Origin: Tetmemena sp. SeJ-2015
Lineage: Eukaryota > Ciliophora > Spirotrichea > Sporadotrichida > Oxytrichidae
DNA: 64,000 bases
Direction: 5' to 3'
Assembly: GCA_027382625.1 (NCBI GenBank)
Contig: JAJKFJ010021713.1
Location: 1 to 64,000, forward strand
The translations under genes and the position numbers were made by a program. The notes under the pieces were generated by a model. That model ran no database searches, was not told the DNA's origin, and saw only the letters and a program-made list of their open reading frames with translations. This document shows, in pieces, positions 32,622-43,900 of this stretch. Within the stretch, counting starts at the first letter, position 1; each line of letters begins with the position of its first letter.

Positions 32622-34541
32622 ATGCAGGATCAGATGTTCAAACATAATCCTAATTTGGCTAACCTCTCTTTTAAGAATAGAAAGAACTCAGATTAGCCCA
32701 CCTCACAAAACGATTACAGAATGAAGAAGCTAAGTCTGAATGGTCATCTTACGAACAACCAGCAATAGCTCTTTCCAGCTTCCTAATCTGCTCAAGTTAG
32801 TCCCTAAAACTAAGTTAGTATGGTCATGCAATAGAGAAGACTCTCTCAAAAATTGCAAGTTTCTTTTTATTTCCTCTTTATTGTTTTTAAAAATAACAGA
32901 TGGGAACAAACTAGAACTAGACTGTGTAGTTGATAAATGGAGGCATACTATAAGGAGGACAACCTCCATCTACTGCTAATAACTCAGCTAACTAAAATAG
33001 CGTCCCTGGTTCTCGGGGATAGTCTAATCCCTCCAAGAAGTTTAATAACTTTTTGGTGAATCCAGGCCTAGTAGAGGACCATTTTTCACCAGAGCGAACA
33101 AATGGCCAAGGCCCAAATCCTTTGCCAGCTAACATCGCTGCGATTCAGGCCTAGCAATAATTGGCCGCTGCTAATCAATAGAAAAGAGTCAAGATACAAA
33201 AATAATAACCGCAGTCACATGATGTATCCCCAAATAGAGATGTGAAGATTCAGCAGCAATTTTAAAATCAAGTCAATCCTCAAAACCAATCCAATAATAA
33301 CATAAACCAGGCTCCCTTAGTTTAAGCGAAAATTTAAAAGCCTGGAATAGGAGGGGCAATGATTAAATAACACTTCGGGGAGGTAAAAAATGTAGTAACT
33401 AAGTTTGCCTTTGCTACAAGAGTAGGATTTATCCCTAACAATCCTTACAAAACGAATCAAGATAGTTTCATTTTAGCACCGAACCTATTGAACTAGCCTG
33501 CTTTACATTACTTTAGATTTTCTTATTTAATGATTATATGACTTTGGTGTATGTGATGGACATGGATAATTTGGAAAGGAAGTCTCAAATTATGTGAAGA
33601 CTTCTTTACCCTTAGAATTTGGAAGAGGATTTGAAAGCATTAGTACCGAATATTCATCAAAGTCTGAAGAATCCCTTTTGTGAAATGTAATGGAGACTTG
33701 GTGAGAAACACTCCTGATCCCTAATACAGTGGTTATTTGAATATAATTTATTTTCCCTCTAATCAATTAAATTTTAAGTGGAACAACATGCTGCACAGTT
33801 CTTTTGAACGGAACAAAAGTATATTCTGCTAATTCAGGTGACAGCAGAGCAATCATTGTAAATAAGTAAGGTAAGGCTAAGCAACTTTCGAGAGATCACA
33901 AGCCTAATGATGCTGATGAAAGCGTGAGGATCAAGGAAAAAGGAGGCAGAATAGAGGCTTTCAAGGATTTCATGACTGGAGAGGAAATGGGGCCTCAAAG
34001 AGTTTGGCTAATGAATGAAGGACGTTCCAGGTTTGGCTATGTCTAGAAGTCTGGGAGACTATGTAGCCCAATCTGTGGGAGTTATCCCAGATCCAGAGAT
34101 TCTTTTAAAGGTAACCTTATAAATGTAAAAGATTCTTGAATATGAAATATGCCCAGATGACATTTTCATGGTGATTGCTTCAGATGGAATATGGGAATTC
34201 ATGCCTAATGAAGATGTGGCACGCATATCGCTACCGTTCTATGCAAAGAGTGCTCCTGAAGCAGCTGCAAATGCCTTAGTCAAAGAGGCTTATAAAAAGT
34301 GGGTAAAAAATCTTATTTAAAATACGTTTTATTTTATTTAAAGTGGAAATAAGAGGAAGAGGTCATTGATGACATCACATGTGTAATAGTCTTTTTCGAC
34401 GAAAAGCTTATTTAAAATAGCATCAAAGCTAAAGCGCAGCAGGCATAATAGAATTAAATTTTTTATTTTAAGATTGATAATTTAGAACCAAGATAATTAT
34501 TAAATTATAGACAGCTTTCTTGTCCAAAATTTTTCAGTTGA
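32622..34541 (+). CDS. PP2C-family (PPM) serine/threonine protein phosphatase with Q/N-rich N-terminal extension
   Basis: ATG 32622 opens MQDQMFKHNPNLANL. About 240 residues of Q/N/S-rich sequence precede the catalytic domain. PP2C motifs follow in order: NPYKTNQDSF, GVCDGHGQFGKEV with metal-binding Asp, SGTTCCTVLL, ANSGDSRAI, LSRDHKPN, GLAMSRSLGD, DDIFMVIASDGIWEFM and DDITCVIVFF. TGA is at 34539-34541. These metal-dependent phosphatases reverse kinase signalling. A GT-AG intron at 32859-32899 and three IESs are removed in frame. Frame breaks: a missing A near 33670 and an extra G at 34020-34021. Confidence 0.9.
33515..33545. other. IES, pointer ACTTT
   Basis: ACTTT at 33510-33514 and 33541-33545. 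Removal joins NQPALHYF to GVCDGHGQFG, the PP2C metal-binding motif. Confidence 0.8.
33733..33781. other. IES, pointer AGTGG
   Basis: AGTGG at 33728-33732 and 33777-33781. Removal joins NTPDPQY to SGTTCCTVLLNG in frame. Confidence 0.8.
34303..34346. other. IES, pointer AAAGTGG
   Basis: AAAGTGG at 34296-34302 and 34340-34346. Removal joins KEAYKKW to KQEEEVIDDITCV. A GT-AG reading would insert an extra Trp, so IES is preferred. Confidence 0.65.
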
Positions 34542-34618
34542 GAATTATCACTGATATAAATCTCTTAAATTCAATCATTTTGATTGTTTCGAAACTGAAT
34601 AAAATTTAAAATGCTAAG

Positions 34619-35094
34619 ATGAAACAAACTTATATTAGAAACTAAATTAAGGATAATCTTTCTAAATGAATTTTGAACTGAGTAAATGAGTTAATAATTG
34701 TCTATAATAGCAATAATTTGTAACAGATAATTAAAAGGACAAGACTCCAGCAGATGAGGGTGCTACAGGTGGCTAAGCTCATAGTAATAGTCATTGAAAG
34801 AAAAGTCTAAAAACATTCCTAGAGTACACATTATCTAATGATTTGCAGTAAAGTAAATAAAATCATCTTCAAAGTTTAAATTTCATATATTCACTAAATT
34901 ATAATCTCTCGAAGTGGGAATTCAATTTTAAAATTACCTTGTCAGTATTCATTATATTTTCAATTTCCTATCCTAAATATAAAAAGCGACATGTTTCTAC
35001 TGGTCAGCATTAGTTGTGGTGTTAGCATGGCTTGCAGCAAGAGCCTAAGGAGGGAGCTGTTAAAGAGAAGCCTCCTCCATCTCTAAGCTGGTGA
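34619..35094 (+). CDS. 61-residue protein assembled from three MDSs
   Basis: ATG 34619 opens MKQTYIRNQIK. Joining at GATAAT and then at CATT gives one open frame of 61 codons to TGA 35092-35094. The middle is rich in G, A, Q and H (ADEGATGGQAHSNSH), and the C-terminus is KEGAVKEKPPPSLSW. No IES-free reading spans the region, since each join removes stops. There is no signal peptide or membrane helix and no family I recognise. It starts 78 bp after the PP2C stop on the same strand. The clean two-junction frame is the main support. Confidence 0.6.
34658..34731. other. IES, pointer GATAAT
   Basis: GATAAT at 34652-34657 and 34726-34731. Removal removes TGA codons and joins RNQIKDN to QKDKTPADEG. 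Confidence 0.7.
34796..35011. other. 216 bp IES, pointer CATT
   Basis: CATT at 34792-34795 and 35008-35011. Removal joins GGQAHSNSH to QLWCQHGLQQEP in frame. Confidence 0.6.
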
Positions 35095-35226
35095 TTTTAA
35101 AATATCAAAACTGTAAATTATCAAATAATAATTCCATTGTTACCTTGTCCTTAAATTCTACCACGAGACATGTTCTATGCCGGTCTTTGCTTCACAAAAT
35201 AAGAAGATGTCTTATAATGAATATAT

Positions 35227-38167
35227 TCATGATGATGTTGGAATTAAATGACTACTGGTTTGTAAGTCTGTCATGAGAGAAAGGCCTCTGCTAGGCAAAA
35301 TTTTATTTTCTATGATCTACTAACTACATATTTAAGCGATAAAATTAAAGAAGAGAGTAAAATTTGTGGAAGGGACCACTTTCTTATTGAAGCTTTTAGA
35401 AAGACCATTGATTCCGCTAACTTGCCCTGTCAGGTCACCTGCATTTTTCGAAGTACCAGGTCTTTAACCTAATACCAAACTGTTGCCATGCTCGTTATCT
35501 AGAGTGTTTGAGTTTTCGTAGTCATTTGGATTTGAATATCTTCTGTTTACTAAATCTATCTTAGTCAGCTTTCGGTTTTATTATCTTCTTTCTTAAGAAA
35601 CATCCAAAGTCATTTGATTCATCTGCCCTCCAGGGATTATAATATCTTTTATAGATTTTTAAATATTGTGATGATATTTCACATTAAACTATATAATGTT
35701 AGAGTTATTGGTGTAAGAGTTATTTATTCCCTGTGATTTAACCAAGTTACCATTAGTTGAAAGTGGGTACTTGTCTATCGCACCACTATTCTAATCTAAG
35801 ATGATTTGTTTCTGAATATGAAGAGAGGCCTCCAACTCATTTTCAACAGGTTTTGGTGGAGACATTGAAAACTTTCGATTTCCGAACTTGATCTAGTTCA
35901 TTCTGCTATTTTGGGAAGATCCTTGAATTCCTACCCCGTTCGCTTGATTGAGGTTATTAGCGCCTTAATTTTACTGAATGACACCTTGATAAGGAGCGCC
36001 GGGCCCCCTTGACATGAATTTCTTGGAGATTTGGTATGGTCCCTGATGTCCCAAGTTTTATCAGTTTCGATTGTGGCTCCTAAGAGTAAATTTCTGCAAT
36101 GTTCTGCTTGCTCAAAGATTAGTTGCCGTGGCCTGCGCTACTATCCAAATTAGCACTGTGAGGGTGGGCTTGAGAGTTTAATAAGTGCTGCTAAGCTTGC
36201 ACATAAGAGGAGGGTGAGGCCGGAGTTGAGGGGTTTCTAATTGAGTGATGTTAAAGTTGCTGTTGTTTGTCCATGAATTGCTAATGAAGTGCAGATGACC
36301 CATTGTTGTGAGAATTATTAAGGGAGAGCCCAATCATATTTGAAGGATAAAACTGATTTATACCATTAGGTCCTCCTGATGATTGCATATTAAAACTCAA
36401 GTTGCCTTAATTGAAGTTCACTAGCTTTCTCTAGTTTTTTGACACTGAATTCGTCATAGATCAATCAATATACAAATAAAAATAATTAAAAGTCATGGCA
36501 CTTTGCTAAAACTAGCCTTGAAGAGGCTTGCTGTTGTTGTTTTAAGCCGGATTTTTCATATTTATTTCAATTAAAGAATACCCCTCATCATTACTTTTCA
36601 AAACTACAGCAGATGATAGCATTGTCAGAAGCTTAGTAAAATTGAAAAATTGAGGATTCTATAAGTTTAGAGCGAATCAAACTAACATAAGTTTGACATC
36701 ACATATGGTTCATCTATTCTATCTATTACTGTTGTAATTGCCTTGAACCCTTTGCTACTGCATTTATTACTACTAAGCTAACAGCATTTGTTAATGCTAT
36801 TGCTATTAGCTTGTCATTACTTATCGGTGCTGCTGCTTGACTTGCTTACATCTAAGCCATGTTGTTATTTTATATGAGATTAGCCATCATCCTGTTCTAG
36901 ATAAGATTCTACTGCTATTGTTGTACAGGCCGTCTCTGTGCGCTCCCAGAAGTGTTCTATTACTGTTAGTGAATCAAAGATTGAGAGGCTGCATTATTAT
37001 GTTAGTTCGAAATAATCTAGGCTCTTCCTGCTGCTTGAGAATTATTGGTGAGATTAGGTCTGCTTTTCATCTTTGAAGAGCCACCAGTTCCTGCATGAGG
37101 ACGCTGCTCGTCATATTCTATATCGACAATCCTATCTTCTTCCTCTTCACTTTCTACCTCCATGTTTATTACTCCTTGAAGTTCATGAGAATCTAGGAAT
37201 GTGCTCATTTCACGGATGAAAGAACCAACATTGGTGTTTGTTCCATCTAGTCTATCCTTCAAACTGCAGTTATCTTACTCTATCTCTTAAATTTAGCCCT
37301 CGAGTGCTCTAACTTTATCTTCTAAGCCCTTAGACATTTACTCGATCTAGTGATCCGGAGTTCTATCTTTCAAGCAACTAGATGTACTCATTGTTTAAGT
37401 GGATTCCTCTTTCATCAAGTTCTTGCATATATTTCTGCTGTTCTCCAACCTTTTTCTTAGTGGCTTCGAACTCATTCTCTGCTTGCTCTTATCTATTTGT
37501 TATGCCTTCGATCTTTTTTATTGTGACTACTAATTCCTTTTGCAGCTCTTGTACTCTCTTAATAGTTTTTTGCTTTACAAGTTCCTCCTGTTTAGCAGCT
37601 TCATAATTAAACTTAAGGTGCTAGAATAGCTTCCACACACCAACTCTGCTTTGATATCTCTTGAATGCTTCGCTCATATTTATAAGTGCATCAAATTATT
37701 ATGTATATATCACTGATTCATTCTGAAGTTAAATTTGCATGATCGAATTTGGCGAGAACAAGTTTCTTTTTGTGAAGCTATTTAAGCTCCTTTATTTTTT
37801 GTGCTCTAGCGTTATTGAAGAAAGCATTGAATGCCTTTCTTACTCTTAGCTTTTTCCTGGCCTCAGTTGTTGAATAAATTTTGTAGACAAGAGTTTCTAA
37901 CTTGACGAACACTAATTGATACTTTGTCATCATGTTCAAGGTTTCAATGTGCAGCACATTCTATCTATTTGAACATATTAAGCTTTTGGAAATGGACTAT
38001 GGTTTTATTCTTACTTGTGTTCTTCCTCTACAGTCTTATTGCGTTCCATTTGCATAGTCACTTAGCCTGCGATCTCTAAGTTTTACTAAATTTAATAAGA
38101 TAAATGCTCGGATTATTACCTCCTCAATTTAAAAAAGCTATTTAATGATAGATTTGCTACTACCCAT
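35227..38167 (-). CDS. Unrecognised coiled-coil protein with Q/N-rich C-terminal half
   Basis: ATG 38165-38167 opens MGSSKSIIKQ, which would be an N-myristoylation signal; a 34 nt GT-AG intron leads to NLEIAGQVTMQMERNKTVEEE. A coiled coil follows (about 37950-37260), including TEARKKLRVRKAFNAFFNN, ELQKELVVTIKKIEGI and ALEGQIQEIEQDN. An acidic patch VESEEEEDRIVDIEYDEQ and long Q/N-rich stretches come next, to TGA 35227-35229. Several IESs are implied by frame changes near 37690, 36720 and 36520 but not resolved. A start at the internal MQMERNK (about 38060) is possible. Likely a scaffold; no family recognised. Confidence 0.55.
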
Positions 38168-40573
38168 TTTTAATCTTTTGGATTATTGCAATACACTTTT
38201 AGATTTCTGGGTCAAGCTATTGAAAAATTTGATGCTCTTGTTGCTGCTACGAAACCTGCTTCTGATAAGCTTGCTGTTGAGATATTGTCTAAATTAATTG
38301 CTTAGTATCAGTTAAGAGAGCAACTGTATAATTATTTAGATATAATAATCTTTTAACTGTTTAATTGTAATTTAAATCATAATTAATTTAAGAGATGGAG
38401 AAAAAGAGTTGAATCTTAATTTAAGTAGCCTACCTGATTCTTTTTCAGTTGCTCACTCTATAATTTAATATTACGAATAGTTTAAGAATTACCTGCTTCT
38501 TGGATTAAACTTGCATTTAAAGTATAGTATATCATATTAAAGAGTAATTATATATATATTTATTGCATTTGTTTGTGGATGCCTTATAACTTAAGTTGGA
38601 AGTGAATGTATCTCTTATGAAATTTGATAAGTCTGATATTATATAGGAATTGTTTTGATCTGAATGCAAAAGTGGTGAAGGGCAGAGTGCTCCGCTTATT
38701 GAGAAGCTAAATTTGTTAAATTATAACTCATCTCATTTAAATCCATTCATATTAATCGTAGCAATAAAATAATTCTGCTTGATATTTATATAAATGATAG
38801 CAATATTTGAAACCATAATAAATCATTTCAAACTCTTTTTATAAGAAAGCTTATGGAACCAAATTATAAGGATAAATTTAAATTAGAATTTTAAATAAAC
38901 TGAATCATGGAATCAAGCACGAGCCAAAGTATAGATTAGTTGCCTTGAATTTATAATAGAGTAGAACTTAAGAACTAGAATAATAAAGAAAGCAATTCTG
39001 AAATGTCTCATCCAAGAGAGAAATTTAAAAAATAATTTCATTCTTTATATTTGAAAATAAATTAAGTGTTGTGATACAAGGATGCTGTGAAAAATGGCTA
39101 AAGGAATATGACATTGAAAGAATGATGAACGAAGGATTAGAGAGTGCGGAAAATGATGAAGAATGCAAAGAGGCTAATCTTTCTTAAATTAATCTAATAT
39201 TTTTAACCTGGAAGAATTGCTAACTTTTATAAATGTAAAGAACTCTAATATTGATCTCATTCTAAATAAAGCAACTTAAACCAATCTTTATAGCTGCTAG
39301 TAAATTGCAGGAAGTAAATCTCACCGATGCAGACAAAGAAACGTAATAAATCCTCTTTCCTTGAAGAAATGAACTAATTTTAATAGTGATGCAATATTTG
39401 TCTAAAGCTGCAGCTGACAGCTATCTTGCTGGATACATACTATACAAAATTTATACGAAAGGATTAGGCTCAACTTGCTCAAAGGTAAGAAAGCATCAAG
39501 CAATGAATTTAACTGCCTTCATTAGAATAGTGTTCAAGCTGCAAAATGGTTAACTGTAGCTATAAATAAAAGTAAACAGTTATGCTTTTGTACAAAATAA
39601 CATAAGCTAGAGAACTTAGTAAATCATAAACCGTATTACCAAAAATATTATATTTAATTAAATACATACTAAATTTCAAAATATTTGTAGATTAATGCAT
39701 TCTTAGATAGTTAGAAAAGAAGATATCTAAGCTCATATAGGATTTTAGTGACTCATGTAAAACAAATATTTGCTAAGATTATTTTAGAGCGAATTTAGTT
39801 CCATAAAGACCTAGAGATAATGACGAATAAGTCTCCACAATATTTTATCTGATTTGAAATGAACACTATCATTTGTTTTTTCCTAAAAAGTAATTAATCT
39901 CTATTTGATGAATGATAGTTGCTTTATGAAAATGAATTGTAAATTAAATTGAAAGAGATGCATTTCATTGAAAATCATCAGATTGAGATTGATTCTTTTA
40001 TTGGAACAAAAATTCAGCTCAGAGCAACTTTGATTCTACTTGAGGAAGCAGCCTAACTCATTGTCTGTGACTCTGCAAACCAACTCAATAACCTGGTCTG
40101 TACTATGAATATGTATCCTGAGGTAAGAAAGAAATCTGAGACACTTAAGATTAAGAAAATATCCTTCATCTTCTTTCTACTTACCAATGTTGGTTAACAA
40201 TTTCTCATTCTGATAGTGATTATTTTTTAGGAAAAAGGAAAGATGAGTTCTACAAAAGTTATGGAAGACTAAATGATCTTCAATTAAGATGACGGCCTGA
40301 TAAGTGATAAGGCACTAACTATGTCGGAAAAGATATGTAAGAAGCATTTAATTAATTCAAGCAGTGCAATAATGATAGTAACATCCCAATCACTTTAAAT
40401 TTTCATTCCCTAATTCAAATAATTTAGGCCAAAGAACAGGACTCAAGCAGCTTCTATTCAGCTTAAATGTAGATCAAAATGTTGTGGAATTGATGAATAA
40501 TGACATGAAACTTGGACTCATATTAGAAAAGAAGCTTGTCGAACTTATCAAAAACGCCTAGACCTCTGAATGA
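38100..40573 (+). CDS. Unrecognised gene in several MDSs
   Basis: Open frames give FGLLQYTFRFLGQAIEKFD, KPASDKLAVEILSKLIAQYQ, RDGEKELNLNLSSLPDSFS, IQGCCEKWLKEYDIERMM, AAADSYLAGYILYKIYTKG, EIDSFIGTKIQLRATLILLE and LKQLLFSLNVDQNVVELMNN, to TGA 40571-40573. A GT-AG intron lies near 40121-40231. Pieces are separated by AT-rich gaps that I did not resolve into pointers. The peptide is helical and soluble-looking. The 5' end overlaps the start of the minus-strand gene at 38167, and both strands are open there, so one of the two starts is wrong. Confidence 0.45.
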
Positions 40574-40786
40574 AAGAATATAAGATTAAATCATCCTGTT
40601 TGAATAAAGTATGATAATCAGTGTATTTTAGCTTTATTTTAAAATCAAAAGAAGTTAATTTTTTAGAAGCCATTATATATAGTTACTAATTAAAAGTTAT
40701 TATTATTGCAATAATAAGGCTTATGAATAAGAAGAGTTGATTTGTTTTATTCTTTCAATATTAATTCTAATCCTTCGCTATTAAAT

Positions 40787-40905
40787 ATGTCAGAGAGCGA
40801 CAACGAGTAAGATATTTTGAAGTCTCAAACTTCTAGTTACAAATATTTTACAGATGTAAAATTTTTCTAATATACTAAAATTGTAAATTGTCTATATCAA
40901 TAACT
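40787..40905 (+). other. Possible orphan first MDS or short ORF
   Basis: ATG 40787 begins MSESDNEQDILKSQTSSYKY, which looks like a genuine acidic N-terminus, but the frame ends at TGA about 40 codons on, just inside the end of the minus-strand coiled-coil gene. It may be an isolated MDS of a gene whose other pieces are elsewhere, or chance. Confidence 0.25.
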
Positions 40906-43900
40906 TCAGTACATTCTTTAGGACTGATTGATAGAGCTGAGAGCTTTCTTCAGGAGATCATCAATGCTTTTAACGTATTTTTTGAGGTAAGGGTCTGCTT
41001 CCTTCCCCTTGATTTCTGCTTCTTCTATTTCTCTAAATGCCGCAGTTCTCAGCTCATAGAGCTCTAGTCTTTAACGCTCTGTCAACGGCTGCCCTGCTTA
41101 ATAACCATGGAAACCGTGAATATATTTGTTAATAGAAAATAATTATAAAATGAATGCTGCTCTAGTCTTGAAGTGAAAATTGAGAGTTGTTTCTTTGTTT
41201 CTACTATTAAAGATACTCTTAAAGTTTAAATTTTATGTTTTGAAGAAGGTATTTGAGACTAAGATGATATTTAAGAGAGATTATTTTGACTATGCCTTTA
41301 ATAGTGCTGCATCTTTTTCATAGAGGGAATGCTTTCCTACTGATTAGTATAGCTCTCGTTCAGGTTTCTCTCTGATTCATTAGAGAATTAAATATTCGCC
41401 ATCATGCTTTGATTCCCTTGCATTTGGTTTTAAGACATCATAGACCTGTCATTAAAGCTTCCATGCCTCATACCTTATTTCTAATTAATGTAACCTGCTT
41501 AAGGGCAATTGCCTCTCTCTTGATTTTATTCTCTCTTTTATTAATTCACAAAGCTTTGATCGTTTCTATAAGGTGGTGGCGATCTCGAACTTTGCATTCT
41601 CATAGAATCTTCCAGACAGAATTTCGCCTCTCCAAGATCTTTTTAGCACTTTTATAACTGTCTGCCTATTGTTTTCAGAGCATTAACTAGTTCTGAAATC
41701 ATCAGTTCTAGGCATTCCTGGATTTGGCTTTCTTGCTATGCTTCTTATCCAGAGCACTACTCTCTAATGTCTGCAATTCTTCTAAGCACCTATGTTAAGA
41801 ATTCGCTCTGTAAACTTCTGGTTTGATTGGAGTTCAGTTCCTCAACTACAAAGTCAATCTATTAGAGATGTCTTATCTATCTGTTCTTTGCTTGCAAATT
41901 GTGATGACCTTTGATTTCCTGAATTTGAGAGAGGTATTGACCATTCAACTTCTCAAGGGTAGCATTCTCATTTTGAAGCAAATAGAGCTTTTACTTCAAG
42001 TGATACTGCTCCTCCTCTTTTTCTTGGAGTTTTGCCTGTGCTTCCAAAGTTAGTTTTCGCTCTTTGGAAATCTCAGCCTTGATTCTTTGGTACATGTCGA
42101 ACCAAAATTTGCTGTTCCCTAGTTCTTCAGTCGTCTCCAAACCCTCGTGCATCAACCCAAGATGAGATTAATTGTGGATCTTGCCAGGAAATACTAAGAA
42201 TAATAACATGAAATGAGAGGAAGTTCAAATTGATCCTACTCAGTCTCCAAATCTTGATAAACTTGCGAGATGTTGACTTGAGGTATCTGTATTACAGACT
42301 TTTAGTGCTTGCCTGAAAACATAGGCTATGCTTGATTAATTTGAGACTAGCTTTAATCATTTATCTGAATGTAAGACAAGCTTTTATTGATTTTAGGTGT
42401 GGTCCTATCTTGATTCATTTAGTGCTATAAGTCTTTCTATGAACTCACCCTTCCATATTGATAAGATTCGATTGTGTTCATTTGCTGCATTTTATTGAGA
42501 GGAGACTTTAGAATCGCTATCTCTCGTGATTGAATAGTTTGATGCAACTCTTCTAGCTTATTGTTTATCAAAGAAGCTATTTCCAAATCTAATTAAAACT
42601 TTAGATATCTCACATATCAAAATCTTGATCCTTCCTTGATTAACTCTATTAACTTCTCAAAAGTCTTAAAATTTCTTCGTAATACACTTAATGGCTCAAG
42701 TTATTTTCTTCTTGCTTTTTCTATTCCTTCTTTTACTCGAATTCAGCTTGAGTTCCTTAGTTTCTAGTTAACTTCTTTGCTTTTTGCTTTTTCAACTCTT
42801 GAACTTATAAGAAAACTTCCTCTAAGCTTTGCTTGATAGTCTAATTCTAGTCCGAAAGAATCTTATTAGTGTCAAACTTCCTCTCAATACTAGCAAATTA
42901 GTTATTGATTGAGACTTATCCCAATTCTAGCAACTCTCTTACAGAGTTGATGATCTCTTACTCCTCAAGCATCGCTTAGTTCTACCTTACTTATTGCTGT
43001 CTATAATTGCTTCTGTCCTCTCTCAGCTTCATTATCTTAGCCATGAGTTACTTTTCTTTCATCTCTTTCGCTTGAAGCTCTTACTAGAGATGGTAAATGT
43101 TCTGATGGAGTTCTTGATTCTGAGCTAAGTTATCATCCAAGCTCAAGGAGATCTAATCAATCTGGGTTGACATCTTAGTCTTCAAGGAGTTAATTTCCTT
43201 ATCCTTGAGTTTGAGCTATTCATTCAAAGTTTAAGTAAGGTCACGGATAACTTTGGTGTGCTCTACTTCTGTGTTCCTCTTGTCCTCCATAAATTTGATA
43301 ACAAAAAATTGATCATCACTACTTAATTTAAGCTCTAGTTCTTTTCTATCACTTTCTTCATTCGCTCTAATGTTATTGAGAGATAATTGCTTTGATTCAA
43401 CTGAGTCCTTCAATCTTTCGTTTTCATTTACTAACTTCTTAACTAGAGTTAACATTTAGCTGCCACTCATTACTTTACTAGGTCCATTAGATCCATCTAT
43501 ACCGTAGCTGTCTCCATAGTAGCTAATGAGTTCTCTCTCAACCTCTTAGAATTTAATAAGCTGTATTTGTCCTATTGACTTAGAATCTCTGAGTTCTTAA
43601 TTTTCTTTGCCCATTTACTTAATGACTGCTTCTACTTCTTTCTCCATCTCCTCAATTTTGCGTTCTTTAGTATCCATTTCTTCAATCCTCTTTCTCTACT
43701 CTTCATGCAAAGCCTACTCTGCCTTTTAAACTTGCAAATTCTTCGCATTCACCTCTTCCACTCTTCTCTAGTCAGACTGAAGGATCTTTTGCTTGAGTGA
43801 GCATATTTCAGTTTTCAAATCTAAGATCTCATTCTGAGCATGTGATTGCTGCAAATTGAGAGCAAGCTAAGACTGTATCTTTTAAGAGAGCAGCTCAAAA

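Noticed and set aside
32859..32899. The 41 bp insert in PP2C as an IES
   Set aside because: It has GT and AG boundaries, a T-rich 3' end and no direct repeat of useful length, so a spliceosomal intron is simpler.
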